From positions 62,001 to 126,000 of the forward strand of contig NZ_SLZG01000003.1 in assembly GCF_004341625.1 (NCBI RefSeq): DNA of 64,000 bases, given 5' to 3'. Under the pieces are notes generated by a model, which saw nothing but the letters and a program-made list of their open reading frames with translations, had not been told where the DNA came from and did not search any database. Of the stretch, positions 55,906 to 64,000 are shown in pieces. Positions within the stretch are counted from its first letter, which is position 1; the number at the start of each line of letters is the position of its first letter. A program made the translations under genes and the position numbers. This DNA is from Rhizobium sp. BK376 (GTDB lineage: Bacteria; Pseudomonadota; Alphaproteobacteria; Rhizobiales; Rhizobiaceae).

Positions 55906-56936
55906 GCAGCCTTGGCTTTCTTCTTGCGGCGGGTGGAATTCTCCGCCTGATGGATCGTGATCGCCGCCGGCTTGTCATTCAGACCGATTGCTTCGATCCC
56001 CATATAGTGGATCCGAAGCTGCTCTGCACGGGCACGTGCGACGGAATCCAGAATAAGAGCCGCCGTAAAGAGCATGAACGACACCATCATCAGCGCCATC
56101 GAGAACACCCAGGTCGGCATGCGGCTGACGAGACCCGTCTCGAAATACTCGGCGAGAACCGGGGCCATGAAGCCGAGGCTCGCCGCCATGAACAGCGCGC
56201 TCAACTGGCCGAAGAAGGCAAAGGGCCGCGTTTCCTTCATCAGCATGGCGAACATCCAGAGGATCTTCGCGCCGTCTCTGAAGGTGGAAAGCTTGGAGTG
56301 AGACCCCTCGGGGCGCCGACCGTAGTCGAGTTCAAGTTCGGTGACGGGCAGCTTCAGTCGTGACGCATGTACCGACATTTCGGTCTCGATTTCGAATCCG
56401 CCTGAGACAGCCGGAAAGCTTTTGACAAAGCGTCGGCTGAAGGCGCGGTAGCCGGAGAAAATATCGGTAAAATCGGGTCCGAAGATGCTGCGGTAGAGCA
56501 TGTTGAAGATGCGGTTGCCCAATGCATGGCCCTGCCGGCCGGCATCGTCATGCACGCCGCGCCGCGTTCCGACCACCATGTCGGAGCGTTCGGTTACCAG
56601 CGTGCGCACCAGCTCTTCGGCGTCATCAGGCTGGTAGGTGCCGTCTCCATCCGCCATGATATAGATGTCGGCATCGATATCGGAGAACATGCGGCGCACC
56701 ACATGGCCCTTGCCCTGGCGTCGCTCGCGCAGCACGATCGCGCCGGCGAGCATGGCATGCAGCGCCGTCCCGTCGGTGGAATTGTTGTCGTAGACATAGA
56801 TGCGGGCGCTTGGCAGCGCCGCGCGGAACCCGCGAACAACCGGCCCGATCGTTGCCGCTTCGTTATAGCATGGCAGCAGGACGGCGATGTCCAGGCTTTC
56901 GGCCCAAGTCTCTGGCATGGTTTTCACTCGATACAT
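55902..56936 (-). CDS. GtrB-like glycosyltransferase family 2 (polyprenyl-phosphate sugar transferase)
   Basis: A 344-residue enzyme. The GT2 catalytic domain (about 15-240) has LLPCYNEAATIG, DNNSTDGT and the metal motif ADGDGTY, followed by two C-terminal helices (about 245-305) as in GtrB/DPM1-type enzymes, which charge polyprenyl phosphate with a sugar. A basic tail RRKKKAKAA ends the protein. ATG 56936 is chosen; 56918 is an alternative. It is translationally coupled to gtrA and divergent from a GT-C-like gene 186 bases away. Confidence 0.87.
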   Translation of the reverse strand: MYRVKTMPETWAESLDIAVLLPCYNEAATIGPVVRGFRAALPSARIYVYDNNSTDGTALHAMLAGAIVLRERRQGKGHVVRRMFSDIDADIYIMADGDGTYQPDDAEELVRTLVTERSDMVVGTRRGVHDDAGRQGHALGNRIFNMLYRSIFGPDFTDIFSGYRAFSRRFVKSFPAVSGGFEIETEMSVHASRLKLPVTELELDYGRRPEGSHSKLSTFRDGAKILWMFAMLMKETRPFAFFGQLSALFMAASLGFMAPVLAEYFETGLVSRMPTWVFSMALMMVSFMLFTAALILDSVARARAEQLRIHYMGIEAIGLNDKPAAITIHQAENSTRRKKKAKAA

Positions 56937-57122
56937 GGAAAATCCGCAGGCGAGCTTATCTCCGCGCTCGTTAACAAACCCTATGATTGCTTGGGAAATA
57001 AGGAGAACCGGGGCCTGTTGCCGGAACATTGTCGTGATCGTCTTTGCCCGCGGTTTTACGCTTTCTTGAGGCCGGAACGCTAAACTACGGCCAAAGCTTG
57101 AGGCAACGGAACATTACGGATC

Positions 57123-58955
57123 ATGACGGATGCGATGGAAGTACGCGGCATGACGGCCGCGAAGCCCGGCGATGGCAAGTCTTCGATCTGGTCACGCCTC
57201 TGGATAATGTCCATTCTCTACAGTCTTTTCCTGATGGCAGTGCTGGTCTTCCTGCGCTGGAGCGCGACGGATTATGTCGGCGCCGACAATGACGACGTCA
57301 TGCGTCTGGTCGAAGTGCGCGATTTCCTTGCCGGCCAGGGCTGGTTCGACTTGATGCAATACCGCCTGGGCCTCGATGCCGGGACGCTGATGCATTGGTC
57401 GCGTTTGATCGACCTGCCGATCGCCAGTCTCATTGCCTTTTTCCGCCTCTTTGTCGCGCCCGAACGCGCGGAAGTCTTGGCGCTGACGGTCTGGCCGCTG
57501 TCGCTGGTTCTGCCGCTCATGTACGGAATGGGTCTGACCGGATATCGCACGGGCGGTATCGTCGGGATGCACATATCGCTCGGCCTGACCGGGCTCTATG
57601 TCATGACGTCGAACCGCTTCCTGCCCGGCTCGATCGACCACGACAATGTGCAACTCGGCCTCGTCGCCTTCATGACGGCCATGCTGGTGGATGACAGGTT
57701 TCGTCCTGCAAGCTTCGCCATCGCCGGATTTGCAGCCGCGCTCGCGATCGCCATCGGCGCCGAAACGACGCCCTTCGTCGCCGTCGCCTGCCTTGCGGTC
57801 GCGCTTCTCTGGGCCTGGGAAGGAAAGGCATTTGCGGCTGCGGCCCAGGCCTTCTCGCTGACCCTTGCCGTCTCGATCAGCGTGGCCTTTTTCGCAACGG
57901 TTCCACCGCATCTCTACTCGACCGTGACCTGCGATAACCTTTCGATCGGTTTTTACGGCATCACCAGCGTCGGCGGTGTCGTTCTCCTGCTGTCTTCGCT
58001 CTTTGCGTCAGGCCTTTCACGTGTCGGCCGGTTCGTCGTCCTCGCAGCCGGCGGTGTCGTCATAGCCGGGACAGCACTCCTGCTTGCGCCCCAATGCCTC
58101 GGCAACCCGCTGGGTGATCTGGATCCAATGCTCGTCAAGCTCTGGCTGAACGGTATCAGCGAGGCTCAGTCATTCGTAGATCTCGCTCGCAAGGCACCGG
58201 AGACACTCGGTGCCTTCTATGCGGTTGGTGTCTTTGCCTGCGCCGCCTGCCTGTTCAGGATCGTTCGCGGCGAGCGTGTCAGGCTATATCTCATCCTGCT
58301 AACGCTTCTCCTGGTAAATCTCATCATAGCTTTCGTGCAGGTGCGCGGCGCGACATTTTCGAACCTGCTCGCTATTCCGCCGCTGACCTTGCTGCTGATC
58401 GAGTTGCGCCGTGTCTCCAATGCCGATTCCGAAAATATCGGCGCCGCCTTTTTCTATATCGTCGGCGCGCTCATTTCGGTTCCCGCCGTCTGGGCTGTCG
58501 GAGGCGGGCTGGTCAATGGGCAGATGAAGACCAGCTTTGTCGTGGAGCCAGGCTCAAACAAGGAAAATGCGGCCGGATGCTTTTCCAAGGAGGCGCTGGC
58601 ACCGATAGCCGGTCTCGATCCCGGAGTCGTTTCCGCTCCGTCGGACATGGGCGCGCCCATTCTCCGTTTCACGAAGCATCGCGCACTCTCCGGGCCATAC
58701 CACCGTGACCAAGCAGGCATGCTGACCCAGCTGCATATTGAACTGGCGGAACCCGCAGAGGCGGAAGCCTTCCTGCGTGGAGCCAAGGTGACATTGTTCG
58801 CCTATTGCCCCGACAACCCTGAGACCAGCGATATCGCCGATATCAAGCCGGATGGCCTCTATGCAGCGCTCAAAAGGGGGCAGGTGCCGTCTTATCTGGA
58901 ACCCCTGCCGAATGGGCAAGGCGCAGACGTGAAATTCTTCCGCTTCAAGCCCTAA
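57123..58955 (+). CDS. GT-C-like polytopic membrane protein
   Basis: A 610-residue protein with about twelve or thirteen helices and a C-terminal periplasmic-type domain of about 130 residues. The first extracytoplasmic loop, after helix 1, carries YVGADNDDVMRLVEVRDFL; an acidic pair in that place is the hallmark of GT-C transferases such as STT3 and PMT. A second acidic site is SIDHDNVQ. GT-C enzymes use lipid-linked sugars supplied from the cytosolic face. Divergent from gtrB/gtrA-like genes, it is a candidate acceptor transferase. Family name not certain. Confidence 0.7.
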   Translation: MTDAMEVRGMTAAKPGDGKSSIWSRLWIMSILYSLFLMAVLVFLRWSATDYVGADNDDVMRLVEVRDFLAGQGWFDLMQYRLGLDAGTLMHWSRLIDLPIASLIAFFRLFVAPERAEVLALTVWPLSLVLPLMYGMGLTGYRTGGIVGMHISLGLTGLYVMTSNRFLPGSIDHDNVQLGLVAFMTAMLVDDRFRPASFAIAGFAAALAIAIGAETTPFVAVACLAVALLWAWEGKAFAAAAQAFSLTLAVSISVAFFATVPPHLYSTVTCDNLSIGFYGITSVGGVVLLLSSLFASGLSRVGRFVVLAAGGVVIAGTALLLAPQCLGNPLGDLDPMLVKLWLNGISEAQSFVDLARKAPETLGAFYAVGVFACAACLFRIVRGERVRLYLILLTLLLVNLIIAFVQVRGATFSNLLAIPPLTLLLIELRRVSNADSENIGAAFFYIVGALISVPAVWAVGGGLVNGQMKTSFVVEPGSNKENAAGCFSKEALAPIAGLDPGVVSAPSDMGAPILRFTKHRALSGPYHRDQAGMLTQLHIELAEPAEAEAFLRGAKVTLFAYCPDNPETSDIADIKPDGLYAALKRGQVPSYLEPLPNGQGADVKFFRFKP

Positions 58956-59135
58956 GGTCACGTCGGTCGAAGTCGAGATGGCGGCTGCGCGATTGCCGTC
59001 CGACCCCCGGCATTCGGCAAGGACTGCATAGCGTCAGAAGAGAAATTCGCTATTTCAGGTTGTTTAGGGGAAACCAGCTAATTTCCGACACTTTTGGGCT
59101 GAAATCTGCGCTGACCAAGAACGCTGGAGCCCAAA

Positions 59136-59531
59136 ATGTCAGGCATTTTTATCGCTACTCTGTTGGCGACTATTGCGGCAAAGGTACCTGCAGGGTTTTC
59201 GACCGGCGACCTGCTTCTTTCCGATTGTCATGGCTCGCGGCAATTCGTCCGGGGCTATGTTGCCGGCTGGTTGGATAAATGGAACAGGGACGAATACCTT
59301 GCCCGACGCAATATTGTCGATAACGCTCCGAATACAAAGGCAATGGTGAATGCCGCGTACTTGGGCGAATCCGTCGGGATAAACTTGTGCGTGCCGGTCG
59401 GGACAAAGGCGGAGGTGTTGGGCGATGTGCTCTGCACATTCCTCGAACAAAATCCGGGCGTACGCGACGCGACGGGTGATGACCTCATGACGGAGGTTGT
59501 TCAAGCGAATTATAGTTGCCCCGCACAATAA
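59136..59531 (+). CDS. Rap1a/Tai-like secreted protein
   Basis: A 131-residue exported protein. A short signal-like hydrophobic segment (residues 3-16) precedes a Rap1a/Tai-type domain with the order Cys (LLSDCHG), FVRGYVAGWLDKW, NLCVPVGTKAEVLGDVLCTFLEQNPGVRD, and a final Cys (ANYSCPAQ). Rap1a and Tai4 family members neutralise type VI secretion peptidase effectors in the periplasm. No T6SS or effector gene is in the window. GGAG precedes the ATG. Confidence 0.7.
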   Translation: MSGIFIATLLATIAAKVPAGFSTGDLLLSDCHGSRQFVRGYVAGWLDKWNRDEYLARRNIVDNAPNTKAMVNAAYLGESVGINLCVPVGTKAEVLGDVLCTFLEQNPGVRDATGDDLMTEVVQANYSCPAQ

Positions 59532-59581
59532 GCGCTGACGTCGCCTAGCGCGGGAAATTTGCCGCAAAAGGCTTGGAATAG

Positions 59582-59872
59582 TCAGGATATTTGGGCTTGC
59601 TGCCGACGGCCGCGCTCAAAGGTGAGAAGGGCCACGACGTGACCGAGAAGCGCGAAGTTGTAGCCCGCAATTGCAAGCACCAGCGAGAGGAAGGACACTG
59701 GTCCTGAGGAAACGAAAAGGGCCGCGAGGAACGCCAGGCCCATGAGCGCGGCGACGATCGCCACGCTTACGGCCGAGCGCATCATCCCAACGACGATCCC
59801 GATTGTCATGGCGGTCGCGAAGATCACGGCCATCTCCCGTTCGTGCAAAATTTCGTTGTCCTGATATTGCAC
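59582..59872 (-). CDS. Small hypothetical membrane protein, 96 residues
   Basis: Three hydrophobic helices are visible (about 15-31, 34-53 and 57-83), with a basic C-terminus ERGRRQQAQIS on one side. I recognise no family. The GTG start at 59872 has only an AGGGA close upstream; an ATG at residue 14 is possible but follows its GGGAG with no spacing. It lies between the Rap1a/Tai-like gene and the spike-base-like gene. Confidence 0.5.
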   Translation of the reverse strand: MQYQDNEILHEREMAVIFATAMTIGIVVGMMRSAVSVAIVAALMGLAFLAALFVSSGPVSFLSLVLAIAGYNFALLGHVVALLTFERGRRQQAQIS

Positions 59873-59961
59873 GATCCCTGCTAAAGAAGCCTTGAGGAGA
59901 AGGGTGAATCCTTCTGCAACTTATTCGGTAAAATTCGATGGAATAAGTTGGACCGGCCTCG

Positions 59962-60225
59962 CTAGACCAGCGCGACGATATCGGCGGCAGTGGTCCCCGT
60001 CTGCAGGACACGCGTCACTCTGAGCGGCAGCACGATGCCCTGGGGAACCTGCTTCAGCAGCAGCGAGTCCCCTGCCAGCATGAACACGGCAAGATCGCCG
60101 CCCGTGCCGATGTAAAGGCCGCGCGTCGTCTCCTGCAGGTCGGAGGCATCGTTCGGAGCGACGGGGAAACCGGAAATCGCCGGTCCGGAAATCGAGGGGC
60201 TGAGGGATTCGAAGCGATCGGTCAT
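59962..60225 (-). CDS. GTA-type spike-base protein (Rcc01079-like)
   Basis: An 87-residue protein. MTDRFESLSPSISGPA, then PNDASDLQETTRGLYIGTGGDLAVFMLAGDSLLL, and the C-terminus LPLRVTRVLQTGTTAADIVALV match, as recalled, a small family named for R. capsulatus Rcc01079, a gene-transfer-agent head-spike component. AGGACC precedes the ATG eight bases away. No other capsid or tail gene is nearby, so it is an orphan: either a GTA accessory gene encoded away from the main cluster or a phage remnant. Confidence 0.7.
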   Translation of the reverse strand: MTDRFESLSPSISGPAISGFPVAPNDASDLQETTRGLYIGTGGDLAVFMLAGDSLLLKQVPQGIVLPLRVTRVLQTGTTAADIVALV

Positions 60226-60461
60226 AATATTGGTCCTCTTCAACAAAGTGATGAGAACGATTGTGCCGACATCGGGACGAGCGAGGATGGAAAGGATTGC
60301 AGGCTGCGAGGATGAATTCGGAAACACCGTTGAAAAGGTTAGGGTTATTTCCGAAGAAATTCTTATTCCCAACGATTACCGTCGAGATATCGTCCCCACA
60401 TCGCTCGGGAAAATGCGTCTCCCTTGCTGATCTTGCCGGTAGCTTGCGCTAGAAAGGCTTC

Positions 60462-62066
60462 ATGAGCAGCTTCTTCGAGAATGATTCGCCGTCGAACCTT
60501 GCCGAATATTCGGTGTCGGAGCTTTCCGGCTCGATCAAGCGCACGGTCGAGAATGCGTTCGACCAGGTTCGCGTGCGCGGAGAGATATCGGGCTATCGTG
60601 GGCCACATTCCTCCGGTCATGCTTACTTTTCCCTTAAGGACGACCGCGCCCGCATCGATGCCGTCATCTGGAAGGGCTCGTTCTCGCGTTTGAAGTTCCG
60701 TCCCGAGGAAGGCATGGAGGTGATCGCTACCGGCAAGGTGACGACCTTCCCCGGCTCCTCGAAATACCAGATCGTCATCGAAACGCTGGAGCCCGCCGGT
60801 GAGGGCGCACTGATGGCGTTGATCGAGGAGCGCAAGCGCAAGCTCGGCGCGGAAGGCCTGTTCGATCCCGAGCGCAAGCGGCGCCTGCCCTATATGCCTG
60901 ATGTCATCGGCGTCGTGACCTCGCCGACCGGCGCCGTCATCCGGGATATCCTGCATCGCATTTCCGATCGCTTTCCCGTTCATGTTCTCGTCTGGCCGGT
61001 CAAGGTTCAGGGCGAGGGCTCGGGCGAAGAGGTGGCGAACGCCATCAATGGCTTCAACGCGTTCCAGCGCGGCGGCGCCCTGCCGCGCCCCGATGTCCTG
61101 ATCGTCGCGCGTGGTGGCGGCAGTCTGGAAGATCTCTGGAGTTTTAATGACGAGATCGTGGTGCGGGCGGCTGCGGCAAGCGAGATCCCTCTGATATCGG
61201 CGGTCGGCCATGAGACCGACTGGACGCTGATCGACTATGCGGCAGACGTCCGCGCGCCGACGCCGACGGGTGCCGCCGAAATGGCCGTGCCCGTCAAGGC
61301 CGAGCTGGAGGCCCAGATCTCAGGTCTTGCAGCACGGTTGCAGACGAGCATGAGCCGCCACATGGAGCAGCGCCGTCAGGCGGTGAGGTCACTGTTGCGG
61401 GCGCTGCCCTCGCTCGACCAGCTCCTTGCCCTGCCGCGCCGCCGTTTCGACGAGGCAGCTAGCGGTCTCGGTCGCGGATTGGAACTCAACACGCTGAACA
61501 AGCGCCGCGCATTCGAGCGCTCTGCCGCCCATCTGCGCCCCGAAGTCCTTTCGAGCCGTATCGCTGAAAAGCGCCAGATGCTGAACGAGCGGATCGTCCG
61601 CGCCGAACGCAGGGTGGAGCGTCTGCTGTCGGAAAGCCGCAAACGTCTGTCGAATGCCGAGGTGTCCCTGCGCAGCATGCCGACCCGCTTGGCGACCCAG
61701 ACGGCCCGCGCCCGCGATCAACTGGCAAATCTTTCCCGCCACGCCGACACCGCGATCCGCCATCAACTGGTACGCGCCCGCGGGGAGCTCGTGGCGCAGG
61801 ATCGCGTGCTGCAATCGCTTTCCTACAAGAACGTGCTGAAGCGAGGATATGCGGTCGTTCGAGACGAGGATGACAGGCCGGTTTCACTGGCCTCGGCCCT
61901 GTCAGCGGGTGCCGCCATCTCCATCGAATTCGCGGATGGTCGTGTGGGGGCGGTGACCGGCGAGGAGGGCACACCATCTTCCGCACCACCCTCCGCGACT
62001 GTCAAAAAACGCCCGCCAAAAGCAACCGAGCCTATCCATCCGCCAAAGCAGGGCAGCCTTTTCTGA
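60462..62066 (+). CDS. xseA: Exodeoxyribonuclease VII large subunit
   Basis: A 534-residue subunit. The N-terminal OB-fold (about 15-115; [24 protein letters not shown]) binds single-stranded DNA, the catalytic domain (about 130-320; [61 protein letters not shown]) follows, and a long coiled coil to about residue 440 binds XseB. Alphaproteobacterial members carry a C-terminal tail as here. It degrades single-stranded DNA in repair. The partner xseB is not in the window. Confidence 0.97.
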   Translation: MSSFFENDSPSNLAEYSVSELSGSIKRTVENAFDQVRVRGEISGYRGPHSSGHAYFSLKDDRARIDAVIWKGSFSRLKFRPEEGMEVIATGKVTTFPGSSKYQIVIETLEPAGEGALMALIEERKRKLGAEGLFDPERKRRLPYMPDVIGVVTSPTGAVIRDILHRISDRFPVHVLVWPVKVQGEGSGEEVANAINGFNAFQRGGALPRPDVLIVARGGGSLEDLWSFNDEIVVRAAAASEIPLISAVGHETDWTLIDYAADVRAPTPTGAAEMAVPVKAELEAQISGLAARLQTSMSRHMEQRRQAVRSLLRALPSLDQLLALPRRRFDEAASGLGRGLELNTLNKRRAFERSAAHLRPEVLSSRIAEKRQMLNERIVRAERRVERLLSESRKRLSNAEVSLRSMPTRLATQTARARDQLANLSRHADTAIRHQLVRARGELVAQDRVLQSLSYKNVLKRGYAVVRDEDDRPVSLASALSAGAAISIEFADGRVGAVTGEEGTPSSAPPSATVKKRPPKATEPIHPPKQGSLF

Positions 62067-62210
62067 GAGGCGGACGTCCACGATGGCCGGGGTGCCATTG
62101 CCACGAGTCTCTTCTCCCCGTCGAGAAGAAGATGCCGGCAGGCAGATGAGGGGCCTGCGCGCACCTCAACTGATAGGTCTCCAGTGCCGCACCTTCATCC
62201 GACCCTTCGG

Positions 62211-62254
62211 GCCCCCTTCTCACCGAGGGGAGGCCCCCTTCTCACCGAGGGGAG
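62211..62254. repeat. 22-bp tandem repeat, two copies, with internal hairpins
   Basis: A 22-base unit beginning GCCCCCTTCTCACC and ending GAGGGGAG occurs twice without a gap, and a partial hairpin arm (AAGGGG) follows. The motif is reminiscent of the CCCCTTCTC...GAGGGGAG hairpins seen near 5.13 kb. It lies in the xseA-M29 intergenic region, which as a whole (62080-62275) looks like rhizobial intergenic repetitive sequence. Confidence 0.8.
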
Positions 62255-62275
62255 AAGGGGAAAGAGGCAGCCTTC

Positions 62276-63529
62276 TCAGGCCCATTCACCCCGACGCATG
62301 ACGGGCACTTTCGAACCGTCCGGCTTGATGCCGTCGATGTCGACCTTGTCGGAGCCGATCATCCAGTCGATGTGGATCAGGCTGGAATTGCCCCCCTGCG
62401 CCTTTATCTGCTCCTGGCTGAGCTTGGCGCCGTCGATGAAGCACTTCGAATAGCACTGGCCGAGCGCGATATGGCAGGAGGCGTTTTCGTCGAAGAGCGT
62501 GTTGTAGAACAGGATACCGCTTGCCGAGATCGGCGAGGAATGCGGCACCAGCGCCACTTCGCCCAAACGACGGGCTCCCTCGTCCGTATCCAGCACCTTG
62601 TTCAGCACTTCCTCGCCGCGCGAAGCCTTTGCCTCGACAATCCGGCCGCCCTCGAAGCGCACCTGGATATTGTCGATCAGCGTGCCCTGATGTGACAGCG
62701 GCTTGGTGCTCGATACATGGCCTTCGACGCGCAGCGCATGCGGCGTGGTGAAGACTTCCTCGGTCGGGATATTGGGGTTGCAGGTCACGCCGTTCTTGGC
62801 GGTGGAGGCGCCGCCATGCCATTCATGGCCATCCGCAAGCCCGACCTTCAGGTCCGTGCCCGGTCCCTGGAAATGCAGCGTCGAAAATCGCTGTTCGTTC
62901 ATCCAGGCCGAACGCTTGTGCAGATTGGCATTGTGCTCGGCCCATGCGCCGATCGGGTCGGGAACATCGACGCGCGATGCGGCAAAGATTGCCTTGGCAA
63001 GCTTGGCAACCGCGATTTCTTCCGGATCGTCCGGAAAGACGACCTTTGCCCAGGAGGGATTGGGGTAGGAGACGATGTTCCAGTTGATGTCAAAATTCGA
63101 GATCTTCTCGAGAGCCGGCTTGTAAGCCGCCGAATTGGCGCGGTTGGCCCGGGCCACCTTGCTCGGATCCTGTCCTGACAACAGCAGCGGATTGTCGCCG
63201 GCAATGGCAAGGCGCGCGGATCCGTTGGCATAGGCCTTTGCCATGCCCTCATAGAGCCAGCTGGAGGCACGATCGAAACTTTCATCCGGGGCATGCTCGT
63301 AGCGAGCGAGCGTAGCCTCCTCGTCCGCATAGAAGGTCGTCACCAGCCCGGCGCCGGCAATATAGGCATGCCGGGTAATGAGCCGCACCAGCGGCATCGC
63401 AACGACAGGCGCCGTGATGACAAGATCCTGGCCCTTTTGCAGCTGTAGCCCGACCTTTACGGCCACTTCGGCGAGCTTTTCCAGCTTGGCGGCATCGACG
63501 GAATGGGTGTTTTGCGGAACGATCGTCAT
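62276..63529 (-). CDS. M29-family aminopeptidase
   Basis: A 417-residue metallo-aminopeptidase (AmpS/PepS-like). The conserved stretch NIPTEEVFTTP carries the first Glu ligand, and LGEVALVPHSSPIS carries the second. NTLFDENASCHIALGQCY and NSSLIHIDWMIGS supply the histidine and aspartate residues. M29 enzymes are cytosolic, broad-specificity and often thermostable. Length is normal (about 410). It ends next to the 62.2-kb repeat. Confidence 0.92.
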   Translation of the reverse strand: MTIVPQNTHSVDAAKLEKLAEVAVKVGLQLQKGQDLVITAPVVAMPLVRLITRHAYIAGAGLVTTFYADEEATLARYEHAPDESFDRASSWLYEGMAKAYANGSARLAIAGDNPLLLSGQDPSKVARANRANSAAYKPALEKISNFDINWNIVSYPNPSWAKVVFPDDPEEIAVAKLAKAIFAASRVDVPDPIGAWAEHNANLHKRSAWMNEQRFSTLHFQGPGTDLKVGLADGHEWHGGASTAKNGVTCNPNIPTEEVFTTPHALRVEGHVSSTKPLSHQGTLIDNIQVRFEGGRIVEAKASRGEEVLNKVLDTDEGARRLGEVALVPHSSPISASGILFYNTLFDENASCHIALGQCYSKCFIDGAKLSQEQIKAQGGNSSLIHIDWMIGSDKVDIDGIKPDGSKVPVMRRGEWA

Positions 63530-63609
63530 GGGAAAACCTGCTTGCTGATTTCGGAAAAGAGGAACTAAGACTTAGTCCCCTTTGCGGCGAAATTGAAGGT
63601 GCTTCCGGC

Positions 63610-64000
63610 TTAAGCGATCAGCGGCGCAGCTTTCGCTTTCAGGACCTTCAGCGCATCCTTCGGATCGAGCCGAACCTGCAGGCCGCGCTGGCCGCCATTG
63701 ATGAAGACATAGGCCTCGCTCATCGCCGCTTCCTCGATTGCGGTCGGCACCACCTTCTTCTGGCCGAAAGGGCTGATTCCACCGACGTGATAGCCCGTCA
63801 GCCGCTCGGCATCGGCAGGCTTCATCATATTGGCCGACTTGCCACCAAAGGCGCCGGCAAGCTTCTTCATGCTCACTTCGTGGTCCGAGGGGACGACGCA
63901 GCAGACGGGTTTCCCATCGACCTCAGCCATCAGCGTCTTCAGGACACGATGCGGTTCCTCGCCGAGCGCTTCCGCCGCCTGCAGGCCGACACGTTCGGCA
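63610..64000 (-). CDS. ybaK: YbaK/ProX-type Cys-tRNA(Pro) deacylase, N-terminus outside the window
   Basis: The frame runs past the window edge: upstream codons read AERVGLQAAEALGEEPHRVLKTL, continuing smoothly into the visible part, so an internal ATG at 63930 is not the start. The YbaK features present are VCCVVPSDHEVSMKKLA and GYHVGGISPFGQKK, with the catalytic lysine in the first or second of these blocks. The enzyme hydrolyses mischarged Cys-tRNA(Pro) in the cytosol. Roughly 130 of about 155 residues lie in the window. Confidence 0.93.
   Translation of the reverse strand, partial: AERVGLQAAEALGEEPHRVLKTLMAEVDGKPVCCVVPSDHEVSMKKLAGAFGGKSANMMKPADAERLTGYHVGGISPFGQKKVVPTAIEEAAMSEAYVFINGGQRGLQVRLDPKDALKVLKAKAAPLIA

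Overview
The window is a GC-rich chromosomal segment of an alphaproteobacterium, most likely Rhizobium or a close Rhizobiaceae relative. The assignment rests on recalled protein similarity and on rhizobial signatures: the LepA and IF-3 N-termini, a BA14K-family protein, an mbfA gene with a near-perfect Irr (ICE) box, an acetylpolyamine amidohydrolase of the 341-residue type, and a TAGAGC-ended intergenic element of a kind common in rhizobia. No database search was possible.

Layout. 1-3.6 kb: end of a Tad/Flp pilus locus (cpaF tail, tadB, tadC, and a convergent tadD-like lipoprotein, with a LysE exporter in between). 3.7-6.8 kb: M17 aminopeptidase, MarR regulator and NlpC/P60 hydrolase, possibly a peptidoglycan-peptide turnover unit. 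6.8-12.8 kb: LysR regulator, peptide-type ABC importer (binding protein and two permeases, no ATPases) and amidase. 12.8-18.8 kb: intergenic repeat, P1-family peptidase, a 975-residue kinase/M23-like/PLP-enzyme fusion, and purU. 19-27.4 kb: surface-polysaccharide island (acyltransferase, polymerase/ligase-like protein, GH5 glycosidase, Wzz-like protein, WbpM/CapD-type dehydratase, GT25 transferase). 27.8-32 kb: small secreted proteins, tRNA-Leu(CAG), BA14K, SelW-like, pentapeptide-repeat and GFA proteins, and a ccdAB pair whose toxin gene has a nonsense codon. 32-44.2 kb: mostly housekeeping and accessory enzymes (lepA, tenA, regulators, acetyltransferases, hydrolases, recX, EamA exporter), plus a truncated haemoglobin divergent from mbfA with an Irr box between them.

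44.3-49.7 kb is the translation block infC-rpmI-rplT-pheS-pheT. infC appears to start at ATT. Upstream of pheS a 34-codon reading frame with clustered Phe codons runs into a terminator hairpin, which looks like a transcription attenuator. 49.7-55.5 kb holds an NTF2-like protein, two aldo/keto reductases, a LysR regulator, an M15-like protein, an acetyltransferase and a Gfo/Idh/MocA oxidoreductase. 55.5-59 kb holds a GtrA flippase, a GtrB-like glycosyltransferase and a divergent GT-C-like membrane protein, a likely lipid-linked sugar-transfer module. 59.1-60.3 kb is a pocket of small orphan genes (Rap1a/Tai-like, a membrane protein, a GTA spike-base-like protein). The window ends with xseA, an M29 aminopeptidase and a YbaK-type deacylase cut by the window edge.

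No single large undescribed system stands out. The best leads are the pheST attenuator, the three-domain fusion enzyme, the Irr-controlled mbfA/globin pair, the Gtr-like module, the decayed ccdB, and the orphan Rap1a and spike-base genes.
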